A DNA stretch of 51,339 bases, taken from Nitriliruptorales bacterium (GTDB lineage: Bacteria > Actinomycetota > Nitriliruptoria > Euzebyales > Egibacteraceae). The notes beneath the pieces were generated by a model. That model made no database searches. It saw nothing but the letters and a program-made list of their open reading frames with translations, and was not told the origin of the DNA. This document shows, piece by piece, positions 27,992 to 35,429 of this stretch (positions are counted from its first letter, which is position 1; every line of letters begins with the position of its first letter). The stretch is taken from NCBI GenBank assembly GCA_009379795.1, contig WHTC01000002.1:1-51339 (forward strand), given 5' to 3'. The position numbers and the translations under genes are program-made.

Positions 27992-29112
27992 TGCAGCAGG
28001 CGGCGGTGCTGGAGGAGGCCGGCGGAAGTCTGCGGATCGTCGACGATCTGGAGATCGACCAGCCGCGGCGTGGCGAGGCGCTGGTGGCGCTGGACGCGGC
28101 AGGGGTCTGCGGCAGCGACCTCGCGGTGCTCAAGGGCAGCGCACCGCACCCCATGCCGGTCGTGCTCGGCCACGAAGCCACCGGCCGCATCGTCGCCCGG
28201 GGTGACGACGATGAGCCGGAGCCGGGGTTGGCCTCCGGCAATCGCGTCATCCTCTGGCTGCGCCCGCCGTGCCGCGCGTGCCGGATGTGCATCCGCGGTG
28301 ACGCAGGCCTGTGCGAACGCAGCGGGAACATGTCGGTGCGCGGCACGCTGCTGGACGGGCGGACCTCGTTCTCCCGCGCGGGGCAGCCGGTCTACCGGGG
28401 ACTGGGAATCGGCGCCTTCACCACCCAGGTCGTGATGCCGCTGGCCGGACTGGTGCCGGTCCCCGACGACATCCCCGTCGAGGTGGCCGCGCTGCTGGGC
28501 TGTGGCGTGGCGACCGGTGCTGGGGCGGTGCTGAACGTGGCCCGCCCGCAGGTCGGCGATGCCGTGATGGTGTTCGGCGCCGGCGGGGTCGGACTGGCGG
28601 CTGCGATGCTGGCCGCCGCGAGCGGTGCCGGAGCCGTGATCATCGTCGATCCCGCCGAGCATCGGCGCGAGGCGGCGCTGACGCTCGGCGCCACCCACGC
28701 GCTGGAGGGCGGCGACAGGAACGCTCTCCGAGCCCAACTTCGGGATGCGCTGGGAGCCACCGCCATTGATGTCGCGATCGACGCGGTGGGTCGATCGGCC
28801 CTGGTGGAACTGGGCTACCGAAGCATCCGCCAGGGCGGCACCGTCGTTGCCGTGGGCCTGCAGGGCGGCAATGAGGTCGTGAGCCTGCCCGGGCCGCTGG
28901 TGCCCCTGTCCCACAAGCGCGTGCTCGGCTGCTTCATGGGCGGGATCGACCCGCAGCGGGACCTCCCCCGGCTGTTCGCGCTCCACCGTCGCGGGGTGTT
29001 CCCGGTCGACCGCCTGGTGTCCGCCCGCCGGCCACTGACCGAAGTCGGCGCGGCGCTGGACGACCTGGCCAACGCCCGCGGCCTGCGCACGGTCGTGCAA
29101 CTGGCGCCCTGA
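27988..29112 (+). CDS. Zinc-dependent alcohol dehydrogenase
   Basis: A 374-residue medium-chain dehydrogenase. Catalytic zinc ligands appear in GVCGSDLAVLKG and LGHEATG; four structural-zinc cysteines are in CRACRMCIRGDAGLC. The region LLGCGVATGAGAVLNVA is that of the class III/formaldehyde-dehydrogenase-like branch, and FGAGGVGLAAAM is the NAD motif. Substrate unknown. Start is either of two consecutive ATGs; the first overlaps the purD stop, so it is translated from the purine message although it has no purine role that I know. Confidence 0.88.
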   Translation: MMQQAAVLEEAGGSLRIVDDLEIDQPRRGEALVALDAAGVCGSDLAVLKGSAPHPMPVVLGHEATGRIVARGDDDEPEPGLASGNRVILWLRPPCRACRMCIRGDAGLCERSGNMSVRGTLLDGRTSFSRAGQPVYRGLGIGAFTTQVVMPLAGLVPVPDDIPVEVAALLGCGVATGAGAVLNVARPQVGDAVMVFGAGGVGLAAAMLAAASGAGAVIIVDPAEHRREAALTLGATHALEGGDRNALRAQLRDALGATAIDVAIDAVGRSALVELGYRSIRQGGTVVAVGLQGGNEVVSLPGPLVPLSHKRVLGCFMGGIDPQRDLPRLFALHRRGVFPVDRLVSARRPLTEVGAALDDLANARGLRTVVQLAP

Positions 29113-29115
29113 CCG

Positions 29116-29133
29116 GTGGGCGATCCCGCCCAC
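29116..29133 (+). terminator. Hairpin after the alcohol dehydrogenase gene
   Basis: GTGGGCG (29116-29122) and CGCCCAC (29127-29133) form a seven-base perfect G+C stem with a four-base loop, starting four bases after the stop codon. There is no T-tract, so it is at best an actinobacterial-style terminator lacking the U-run. Confidence 0.4.
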
Positions 29134-29134
29134 T

Positions 29135-29182
29135 CAAGATTGAACCGTAGGCCTCGGATGTGAGGGCGACGGTTCAATCTTG
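29135..29182. repeat. 14-bp perfect inverted repeat upstream of purB
   Basis: CAAGATTGAACCGT at 29135-29148 and its exact complement ACGGTTCAATCTTG at 29169-29182 enclose a 20-base loop. The arms are A/T-rich compared with their surroundings. It lies between the preceding hairpin and purB, 88 bases before the purB start. It could be a strong RNA hairpin, a bidirectional terminator, a regulator site or a relic of a mobile element. Confidence 0.65.
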
Positions 29183-29269
29183 GTCTGGTTCCCGTCGGCA
29201 TGCCAGCATCGAGGGCAGGCTGGTGTTCCACAATCGCGCGACCCCTGGCCCGAGGAGAAGGAGCCCGCC

Positions 29270-30559
29270 GTGATCCCCCGTTACACCCTTCCGGAGATGG
29301 GCGCGTTGTGGACCGACGAGGCGAAGCTCGCCACCTGGGTGGAGGTCGAGGTCCTGGCCTGCGAAGCGCATGCCGAACTGGGGGTCGTGCCCGCAGCCGC
29401 CCTTGAAGCGATCCGGCAGGGCCGGCCACCCACCCCGGCCCGCGTCCGCGAGCTGGAGACGGAGACGGACCACGACGTCATCGCCTTCCTCACGGCCTTC
29501 GCCGAGACCGTCCCCGACCCCGACGGCACTCGTCCCGCCCGCTGGGTGCACCACGGCATGACGTCCTCCGACCTTCTCGACACGGCGCTCGGCGCAACCC
29601 TCGCGCGCGCCACCGACTTGGTCCTGGCAAGGGCAGACCGCCTGGTCGCGGTGCTCAAGCAGCGTGCACAGGAGCACTGGGGCACCGTGTGCGTCGGACG
29701 CACGCACGGCGTGCAGGCCGAACCCACGACCTTCGGTCACAAGCTCGCGCAGTTCGCCTTCGCGGTGGACCGGGGGCGCATCCGGTTGAGGGCGGCGCGG
29801 GCGGCGGTCGCGGTCGGGTCGCTGTCCGGTGCCGTCGGCACCTACGCCAACCTCGATCCCCGTGTGGAGGCGTACGTGTGCGAGCGGCTCGGGCTCGCCG
29901 TGGAGCCGGCGCCCACCCAGGTGGTGGCCCGTGACCGCCACGCCGAACTGCTGTCCGCCCTGGCGGTGCTCGGGGCCAGCGTCGAGCAGTTGGGCCTGGA
30001 GATCCGTCACCTGCAGCGCACCGAGGTGCGCGAGGTCGAGGAGCCGTTCGGGTCGGGACAGCGAGGCTCCTCGGCGATGCCGCACAAGCGCAACCCGATC
30101 GTCGCCGAACGCATCTGCGGCCTCGCCCGCGTGCTGCGCGGCAACGCCCTGGTCGCGATGGAGAACGTGGCGCTATGGCACGAGCGCGACATCAGCCACT
30201 CCTCGGCGGAGCGCATCGTCCTGCCCGACTCGCTGATCGCGGCGGACTACCAGTTGCACCTCGCGATCCGCACCCTCGAAGGGTTGCGGGTCTTCGCGGA
30301 CCGCATGCGCGCGAACCTGGAGGCCACCGGCGGCCTAGTCTACTCCAGCCGCCTGCTGCTGCGCTTGGTCGAGGAGGGCATGGACCGCGACAAGGCCTAC
30401 GCGCTCGTGCAGGCCGCGGCCATGCGCACGTGGGAGACCGGTGTGCCGTTCCGCCAGACCCTGGCCGAGGAGGGCGTTGATGTGCCGGAGGGCGCCTTCG
30501 ACCCGGCCGCCTTCCTGCATCGCCACCAGGAGGTCCGCCAGCGGCTCGACGACCTGTAG
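29270..30559 (+). CDS. purB: Adenylosuccinate lyase
   Basis: Cleaves both SAICAR to AICAR and adenylosuccinate to AMP, releasing fumarate. 429 residues of the aspartase/fumarase superfamily: family signature GSSAMPHKRNPI, the MTSSDLLDTALG segment with catalytic-region serines, and VGRTHGVQAEPTTFG with the general acid His. The GTG start is set by GAAGGAG eight bases upstream and by the family beginning (IPRYTLPEMGALW). It is preceded by two hairpins and so probably has its own promoter. Confidence 0.97.
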   Translation: MIPRYTLPEMGALWTDEAKLATWVEVEVLACEAHAELGVVPAAALEAIRQGRPPTPARVRELETETDHDVIAFLTAFAETVPDPDGTRPARWVHHGMTSSDLLDTALGATLARATDLVLARADRLVAVLKQRAQEHWGTVCVGRTHGVQAEPTTFGHKLAQFAFAVDRGRIRLRAARAAVAVGSLSGAVGTYANLDPRVEAYVCERLGLAVEPAPTQVVARDRHAELLSALAVLGASVEQLGLEIRHLQRTEVREVEEPFGSGQRGSSAMPHKRNPIVAERICGLARVLRGNALVAMENVALWHERDISHSSAERIVLPDSLIAADYQLHLAIRTLEGLRVFADRMRANLEATGGLVYSSRLLLRLVEEGMDRDKAYALVQAAAMRTWETGVPFRQTLAEEGVDVPEGAFDPAAFLHRHQEVRQRLDDL

Positions 30560-30597
30560 GAGCGGGGTCGGGATCGGAGAAGCGCGCAGGACATCCT

Positions 30598-30625
30598 TTG
30601 GCAGTCGACGTGGATCCCGCATACT
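30598..30625 (+). promoter_or_regulatory. Candidate promoter of proline dehydrogenase (leaderless)
   Basis: TTGGCA at 30598-30603, a 16-base spacer and CATACT at 30620-30625 match -35 and -10 boxes. The start point would fall on the ATG at 30632, and no Shine-Dalgarno sequence exists in front of that ATG. Confidence 0.45.
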
Positions 30626-30631
30626 TCCTGC

Positions 30632-31510
30632 ATGAACGGCAGCTTGAGCCGACGCCTGCTGTTCGGGCTGGCGAGCAGCCAGCGCTTCGAGCAGGCGGTC
30701 CGCAGGTTCCCAGGCCTGTACGGACATGCCGCGCGCGCGGCGCGACGCTACGTCGCCGGAACGAGGCGCGAGCACGCCTTCGCGGTGGTTGCGCAGCTTG
30801 ACGCTGCCGGAATGGCCGGAAGCATCGATCTGCTCGGTGAGCACGTCCGCGACGCCGCCGAGGCCGAGCGGGTCACCGGCGAGTACGTGGAGTTGGCCAA
30901 GCTGCTGCGCGACCTTCCCGAGCGGACGTGGCTCGCGCTCGACCTGTCCCACGTCGGTCTCGGCCTCTCGGCCGACTTCTGCCGGCGGCAGGTCGCGCGC
31001 ATCGTCGAGGCGCTGCCGATGGGCCGCTGGCTGCAGATCGGCGCCGAGGACAGCGACCGCACCGATGCCACCCTGGACGTGGTCACCGCGCTGGCGGACG
31101 AGAGCGCCGCGCTGACCATGACGCTGCAGGCCAACCTGCGCCGTACTCCCGCCGACGCCGAGCGCCTGGCCGAGGCCGAGGTGCCGATCCGGCTCGTGAA
31201 GGGCGCCTACGTCGAGCACCCCTCGCTGGCCCACCCCTGGGGCGAAGCGACCGACCACGCGTTCGCCCAACTGGCCCACCAGTTGCGAGCCGGGGGAGCG
31301 CGCTTCTCGCTGGCGACCCACGACCCGCTGCTCCGGGAGGCGCTGCTGGCCGCCTTTGGACCGGTCGAGGTGGAGATGCTGCTCGGCGTGCGCTCGCCTG
31401 ACGCGCGCGAACTCGTCGCCCGCGGCATCCCCGTCCGTCGTTACGTGCCGTTCGGTCGGGATTGGTTCCGGTACTGGATGCGGCGCGTCGCGGAGTCGCG
31501 GGGGGCCTGA
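30632..31510 (+). CDS. Proline dehydrogenase
   Basis: A 292-residue FAD-dependent proline dehydrogenase (PutA N-terminal activity as a separate, short protein), oxidising proline to pyrroline-5-carboxylate. Conserved segments: IRLVKGAYVEHP, SLATHDPLL, EMLLGVRSPDAREL, and the C-terminal VRRYVPFGRDWFRYWMRRVAE, which holds the substrate-contacting arginines. Length and order match the monofunctional bacterial type. A P5C dehydrogenase is not adjacent; the aldehyde dehydrogenase at 4344 is not an obvious match. The downstream EndoV-like gene begins 17 bases after its stop. Confidence 0.93.
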   Translation: MNGSLSRRLLFGLASSQRFEQAVRRFPGLYGHAARAARRYVAGTRREHAFAVVAQLDAAGMAGSIDLLGEHVRDAAEAERVTGEYVELAKLLRDLPERTWLALDLSHVGLGLSADFCRRQVARIVEALPMGRWLQIGAEDSDRTDATLDVVTALADESAALTMTLQANLRRTPADAERLAEAEVPIRLVKGAYVEHPSLAHPWGEATDHAFAQLAHQLRAGGARFSLATHDPLLREALLAAFGPVEVEMLLGVRSPDARELVARGIPVRRYVPFGRDWFRYWMRRVAESRGA

Positions 31511-31527
31511 CCCCGGCTGGCGGCGGC

Positions 31528-32214
31528 GTGCGGGGGACGGGCTGGCCGGGCGATGCTGCGACACTGCGGGACGTCCAGCGCGCGCTCGCCGAAGCGGAGC
31601 CGGCCGTCACCGTGCCGGCAAGGCCGATGGTGGGAGCCAGCGCCATCTGCTTCGCCCGCCGCGCGATCACGCCGGGGCTGCCGGAGCGTGCCTGGGCTGG
31701 GGCCAGCCTGCGGATGCCGGGCGCCTCCCCGCAGATCCATGTCGCTGCGGGAAGCACCACGCAGCCCTACCAGCGCGGGCTGCTGGCGTTGCGCGAAGGG
31801 CCACTGCGTGAGGCGGCGCTGCGGGGACTGCCGCGGCTGCCCGACGTACTGATCGTCGACGCGACCGGCCGTGACCATCCCCGGCGGGCTGGGCTGGCGC
31901 TGCACCTCGGCGCGGTCCTCGGGATCGCGTCGCTGGGCGTCACCGACCGGCCGCTGCTCGCCCAGGGCGCCCCCGCTCAGCTTCCCGACCGGCGGGGCGC
32001 GGTCGCGCCCCTGCGCCTTGGCGGGGAGATCGTCGCCTGCTGGGTCCGCACCCGCCCCGCGGTGCGGCCGGTGGTGGTGCATCCGGGATGGGGCCTCAGT
32101 CTGGACCAGACCGTGGAGCTGGTGTTGCGCGCGGCGCGCAAGGCCCGGACGCCGCAGTCGCTGCGGATCGCTCGCAGAGCCGCCCGGGTCGCGCGGTCCC
32201 GCGCCGGCGGCTGA
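31528..32214 (+). CDS. Endonuclease V homologue with substituted catalytic residues
   Basis: A 228-residue protein that aligns along its length with E. coli Nfi (223 residues): PYQRGLLALRE matches PYIPGFLSFRE, and PDVLIVDATGRDHPRR matches PDLVFVDGHGISHPRR, keeping the residues equal to Glu89 (Glu90 here) and Asp110 (Asp111). However, the Asp35 position in AGADVGF is Ala or Ser (VGASAICF), the Lys139 position is Asp (GVTDRPL), and the His214 position is Trp (PGWGLSLD for TGHRVSVD). Normal deoxyinosine 3' cleavage is not expected. GTG at 31528 fits the family N-terminus (WPGDAATLRDVQ); TTG at 31462 is the alternative. Convergent with purE, two bases apart. Confidence 0.8.
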   Translation: MRGTGWPGDAATLRDVQRALAEAEPAVTVPARPMVGASAICFARRAITPGLPERAWAGASLRMPGASPQIHVAAGSTTQPYQRGLLALREGPLREAALRGLPRLPDVLIVDATGRDHPRRAGLALHLGAVLGIASLGVTDRPLLAQGAPAQLPDRRGAVAPLRLGGEIVACWVRTRPAVRPVVVHPGWGLSLDQTVELVLRAARKARTPQSLRIARRAARVARSRAGG

Positions 32215-32216
32215 GC

Positions 32217-32753
32217 TCAGCGAAACCCGATGCCGCCCGTCCCGCTGGTCCGCCGGTGGTTGAACTCCTCCCGGACCCGGTCGTCCTTGGCACGCACCTT
32301 CGCGGCCAGATCCTCACGGAAGCGGTCGTAGCGCTGGCGGAGGCGGGCGTCGCCCGCGGCGAGGATGCGCACGGCCAGCAGGCCGGCATTGCGGCCGTTG
32401 TCGACCGCCACGCTCGCGACCGGCACGCCGGCCGGCATCTGCGCGATGGCCAGCAGCGCGTCCATGCCGTTGAGCGGAGTTGCGGCGATCGGTACGCCGA
32501 TCACCGGCAGCGAGGTGACCGCCGCGAGCACGCCGGGGAGATGCGCGGCCGCGCCGGCCCCGGCGATCAGCACCCGCAGCCCGCGGTCCGCGGCTCCCCG
32601 CGACCAGGCAAGCGCATCGTCGGGCGTGCGATGGGCTGACAGGACCCGTACCTCGGCACCGAGGCCGAACTCCTCCAGCGCGTCGACCGCGGGCCGCATG
32701 ACCTCCAGGTCCGAGTCGCTGCCCATGACGACGCCCACCAAAGGCTCGCTCAT
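32217..32753 (-). CDS. purE: N5-carboxyaminoimidazole ribonucleotide mutase
   Basis: Class I PurE, which converts N5-CAIR to CAIR. 178 residues: MGSDSDLEVM phosphate loop (10-19), SAHRTPD with catalytic His41, AGAGAAAHLPGV and GVPIAATPLNGMDALL. The C-terminal tail is slightly longer than usual and polar. GGAGGAGGG lies before the ATG, and TACATT about 40 bases upstream could be its -10 box. Its usual partner purK, needed to make N5-CAIR, is not in the window. Confidence 0.96.
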   Translation of the reverse strand: MSEPLVGVVMGSDSDLEVMRPAVDALEEFGLGAEVRVLSAHRTPDDALAWSRGAADRGLRVLIAGAGAAAHLPGVLAAVTSLPVIGVPIAATPLNGMDALLAIAQMPAGVPVASVAVDNGRNAGLLAVRILAAGDARLRQRYDRFREDLAAKVRAKDDRVREEFNHRRTSGTGGIGFR

Positions 32754-32818
32754 TCGCCCTCCTCCTCGCCCTCAGTCTCGCCGAATGTACCGTTGCCAGC
32801 CTCCGGTCCCTGGGTGGC

Positions 32819-33733
32819 TCAGCGGACCCGGCTGCGCGGAGAGGCGTCGGCCAGCTCGTAGCCGGCCCGCTCCAGGAAGGCGGTGGCCCGCTCCAGACGC
32901 TTGGCCGGCGGCAGGTGCTCCCAGGGATCGGGCCGACGCAGGGCGCTGGCGATGGTGAACGCCGAGGGGTCCAGGTTGTCGGCGACCTCGTCCCAGCGCA
33001 ACGGCATCGATACGGTCGCGGTTGGCGTGGCCCGGGGGCTCCAGGGCGCCACCATCGTCTGGGCCGCTCCGTTGCGTGACCAGTCCAGCAGCAGGCGCCC
33101 GTTGCGGTCGGCCTTGCGCATCGCCACGGTCAGCGCGTCCGGGTGCCGGTCGGCGCAGGCACGCGCGGCCGCGAGCCCGAACGCGCGCGCCTGGAAGAAT
33201 TCGTAGCGCCGCTGGATCGGGACGACCAGGTGCAGGCCGCGTTTGCCCGAGGTCTTGATCGCGGCCTCCAGCCCCAACTCGTCGAGCACCTCCCGCAGCC
33301 AGTGCGCCGCCTGAGGGGCCCGTGGCCCCTGCTCTCCGGGATCCAGGTCGAACACCAGCAGGTCAGGCCGGTCGTCGCGGTCCGCGCGCACCAGCATCTC
33401 GTGCAGTTCGACGGCGGCCTGGTTGGCCATCCAGCGCAGATCGTCCGCCTTCTCGGCGAGCGCATAGGCGACCGTCCGGCGGGACGTCGGTGTCCACTGT
33501 GCGTGCCGGGGCAGCCAGCCCGGCGCCGCCTCCGGCAGGTTCTTCTGCAGGAAACCCTCTGCCTCCACCCCGTTGGGACAGCGCAACAGCGACAGCGGAC
33601 GGCCCGACACCTGGGGCAGCATCCGCCTCGCCACGCTCTCCAGGTAGCGCCACAGATCCGCTTTGGTGGCTCCCACCGCGGGCCAGATAACTTTCCGCGG
33701 CGAGGTCAGGCGCGGAGCGGAGCCATCGGTCAT
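32819..33733 (-). CDS. Stand-alone LigD polymerase/primase domain
   Basis: A 304-residue archaeo-eukaryotic primase-type polymerase like the PolDom of DNA ligase D, used in non-homologous end joining to fill ends with (ribo)nucleotides. Catalytic acids: Asp129 and Asp131 in VFDLDP and Asp217 in LLLDWS; TSGKRGLHL with His168 binds the nucleotide. No ligase or nuclease domain is attached, and no ku gene is visible here. It starts three bases after the acylphosphatase stop, so the two are co-transcribed. Confidence 0.93.
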   Translation of the reverse strand: MTDGSAPRLTSPRKVIWPAVGATKADLWRYLESVARRMLPQVSGRPLSLLRCPNGVEAEGFLQKNLPEAAPGWLPRHAQWTPTSRRTVAYALAEKADDLRWMANQAAVELHEMLVRADRDDRPDLLVFDLDPGEQGPRAPQAAHWLREVLDELGLEAAIKTSGKRGLHLVVPIQRRYEFFQARAFGLAAARACADRHPDALTVAMRKADRNGRLLLDWSRNGAAQTMVAPWSPRATPTATVSMPLRWDEVADNLDPSAFTIASALRRPDPWEHLPPAKRLERATAFLERAGYELADASPRSRVR

Positions 33734-33736
33734 GGG

Positions 33737-34012
33737 TCAGCTCACCCGGAACGCACGTTCGCGATCGATCGGTGGCATGTCCTCGACCTCCATGTCATTG
33801 ACGGCGGCCAGTGAGGGGCCGCGGGCGCAGAACTCGAGGATCTCCTTGACCGCGGTGGGCTCACCCTGGAACTCGGCCTCGACCCGGCCGTCGCGCAGGT
33901 TGCGCATCCAGCCGGTCAGCGCCAGGCGCTGCGCTTCGTCGCGAGCCGTGGACCGGAAGAAAACCCCCTGCACCGAGCCGGACAACAGCACATGCACGCG
34001 TCGTCGATCCAT
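33737..34012 (-). CDS. Acylphosphatase
   Basis: A 91-residue acylphosphatase that hydrolyses acyl phosphates. The phosphate loop SGSVQGVFFR has catalytic Arg20, and Asn38 is in WMRNLRDGRVE, the second catalytic residue. Length is standard. The ATG is preceded by GTAGGGAC. It lies directly upstream of the LigD polymerase gene and is divergent from a small membrane protein gene. Confidence 0.93.
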   Translation of the reverse strand: MDRRRVHVLLSGSVQGVFFRSTARDEAQRLALTGWMRNLRDGRVEAEFQGEPTAVKEILEFCARGPSLAAVNDMEVEDMPPIDRERAFRVS

Positions 34013-34079
34013 GGCGTGTCCCTACCCGCCGCTGGGCATCGCTACCGTTACGGGTGACGGTGAGGGTGGAGGGATGACG

Positions 34080-34268
34080 ATGTGGGCTTTCCTGTCGAGA
34101 CGCTTGCGACGGTACCTGCTGCTGACCCTGGCGGCCCCGCTGGTCGCGCGGCTGCTGCTGTGGATCGGCGAGAGGATCGAGGAACGCCAGGGTGAGAGCA
34201 CGCTGACGCGCATGCTGTGCTCGGGCGGCCGTTGGCTGCAGCGCCGGACCCGCGGTCGGCGGGACTAG
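34080..34268 (+). CDS. Small membrane-associated protein, unknown
   Basis: A 62-residue protein with one hydrophobic helix (about residues 12-30) between Arg-rich ends, finishing LQRRTRGRRD. I recognise no family. The ATG at 34080 is preferred over 34074 because GGAGGG ends six bases before it. The gene ends ten bases before purC, so it is probably co-transcribed with it. A transmembrane or amphipathic membrane-binding role is all that can be suggested. Confidence 0.55.
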   Translation: MWAFLSRRLRRYLLLTLAAPLVARLLLWIGERIEERQGESTLTRMLCSGGRWLQRRTRGRRD

Positions 34269-34278
34269 CCTGTCTCCC

Positions 34279-35175
34279 ATGACCACCTCACTGGACATCG
34301 CCCCGGGAGTCTCCCGCATCGGCTCAGGCAAGGTGCGGGAACTCTACGCCGTCGGGCCCTACGTGCTGCTCGTCGCCAGCGACCGCATCAGCGCCTTCGA
34401 CGTGGTGCTGCCAACGCCGATCCCCGACAAGGGCAAGGTGCTCACCGCGCTTACCGGCTTCTGGCTCGACCACCTGCGGGGCACCGTTCCCGATCATCGG
34501 CTGAGCACGGATGTCGATGACTTCCCGGACGTCCTCGCCCCCTTCGCCGAGCGGTTGCGCGGGCGCGCCATGCTCTGCCGGCGCGCGAACGTGCTGCCGG
34601 TCGAGTGCGTGGTGCGCGGCTACCTGGCCGGGTCGGCGTGGAAGGAGTACCGGGTCGCGGGCACGGTCAACGGGATCGGGATGCCCTCTGGACTGGTGGA
34701 GTCGGCGGAGCTCGCTGAGCCGCTGTTCACGCCGACCACCAAGGCCAGTGTCGGCCACGACGAGAACCTCAGCTTCCAGCAGGCCACCCGCCTGATCGGC
34801 GAGGAGGTGGCTGAGCGTGTGCGCGACCTGAGCCTGGAGCTGTACGGGCGGGCGCGCGAGCACGCGCGGTCGCGTGGGCTGATCCTGGCCGACACCAAGT
34901 TCGAGTTCGGCCTGGTCGACGGCGAGTTGACGCTGATCGACGAGGTGCTCACCCCCGACTCCTCACGCTTCTGGCCCGCCGACGATTACGAGCCCGGGCG
35001 CACCCAGGCCGCTTTCGACAAGCAGTACGTGCGCGACTGGCTCGAGACCCTGGATTGGAACAAGGAGCCGCCCGGTCCGGAGTTGCCCGACGAGGTCGTG
35101 GCCAGCACCCGTGAGCGTTACACCAGCGCCTACGAGCGCCTCACCGGTCAGTCCTTCGCCGGCTGGAGGGGTTGA
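34279..35175 (+). CDS. purC: SAICAR synthetase
   Basis: Joins CAIR and aspartate with ATP to give SAICAR. 298 residues: GKVRELYAVGPYVLLVASDR at the nucleotide-binding N-terminus, FDVVLPTPIPDKGKVLT, VECVVRGYLAGSAWKEY with the phosphate/CAIR contacts, and LADTKFEFGL with LIDEVLTPDSSRFW. This is the long bacterial/yeast form. There is no Shine-Dalgarno before the ATG; TAGCCT at 34266-34271 could be a leaderless -10 box but overlaps the stop of the upstream gene. PurS starts just after its stop. Confidence 0.97.
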   Translation: MTTSLDIAPGVSRIGSGKVRELYAVGPYVLLVASDRISAFDVVLPTPIPDKGKVLTALTGFWLDHLRGTVPDHRLSTDVDDFPDVLAPFAERLRGRAMLCRRANVLPVECVVRGYLAGSAWKEYRVAGTVNGIGMPSGLVESAELAEPLFTPTTKASVGHDENLSFQQATRLIGEEVAERVRDLSLELYGRAREHARSRGLILADTKFEFGLVDGELTLIDEVLTPDSSRFWPADDYEPGRTQAAFDKQYVRDWLETLDWNKEPPGPELPDEVVASTRERYTSAYERLTGQSFAGWRG

Positions 35176-35176
35176 G

Positions 35177-35419
35177 GTGGCGGTTGTTCACATCGACGTG
35201 ATGCTGCACGATGAGATCCTGGACCCGCAGGGCCAGGCCGTGGAGCGGGCACTTCCCTCGCTCGGGTTCAGCAGCGTGGCCGGCGTGCGGATCGGCAAGC
35301 ATATCGAGGTCACGCTCGACGGCGATCCCGATGACCTGGCCGAGCAGGTCGAGGGGATGGCCTCCAAGCTGCTCGCCAACCCGGTGATCGAGCGCTTCAC
35401 CTGGCGGGTGGAGGAGTGA
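35177..35419 (+). CDS. purS: FGAM synthase subunit PurS
   Basis: An 80-residue PurS, the small subunit that docks PurQ to PurL in the three-part formylglycinamidine ribonucleotide synthase. It has the family core VMLHDEILDPQGQAVERAL, then VRIGKHIEVTLDG and the LLANPVIE(R)F ending. The GTG at 35177 is supported by GGAGGGG seven bases upstream and by the family's N-terminus; the longer open frame is a shadow. It lies one base after the purC stop, unlike purQ, which is 1.9 kb away. Confidence 0.95.
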   Translation: MAVVHIDVMLHDEILDPQGQAVERALPSLGFSSVAGVRIGKHIEVTLDGDPDDLAEQVEGMASKLLANPVIERFTWRVEE

Positions 35420-35429
35420 CCGCGCGACC

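Noticed and set aside
29160-29190. T-loop-like GGTTCAATC suggesting a tRNA
   Set aside because: The surrounding bases do not fold into acceptor, D and anticodon arms; the sequence is fully explained as one arm of the 14-base inverted repeat.
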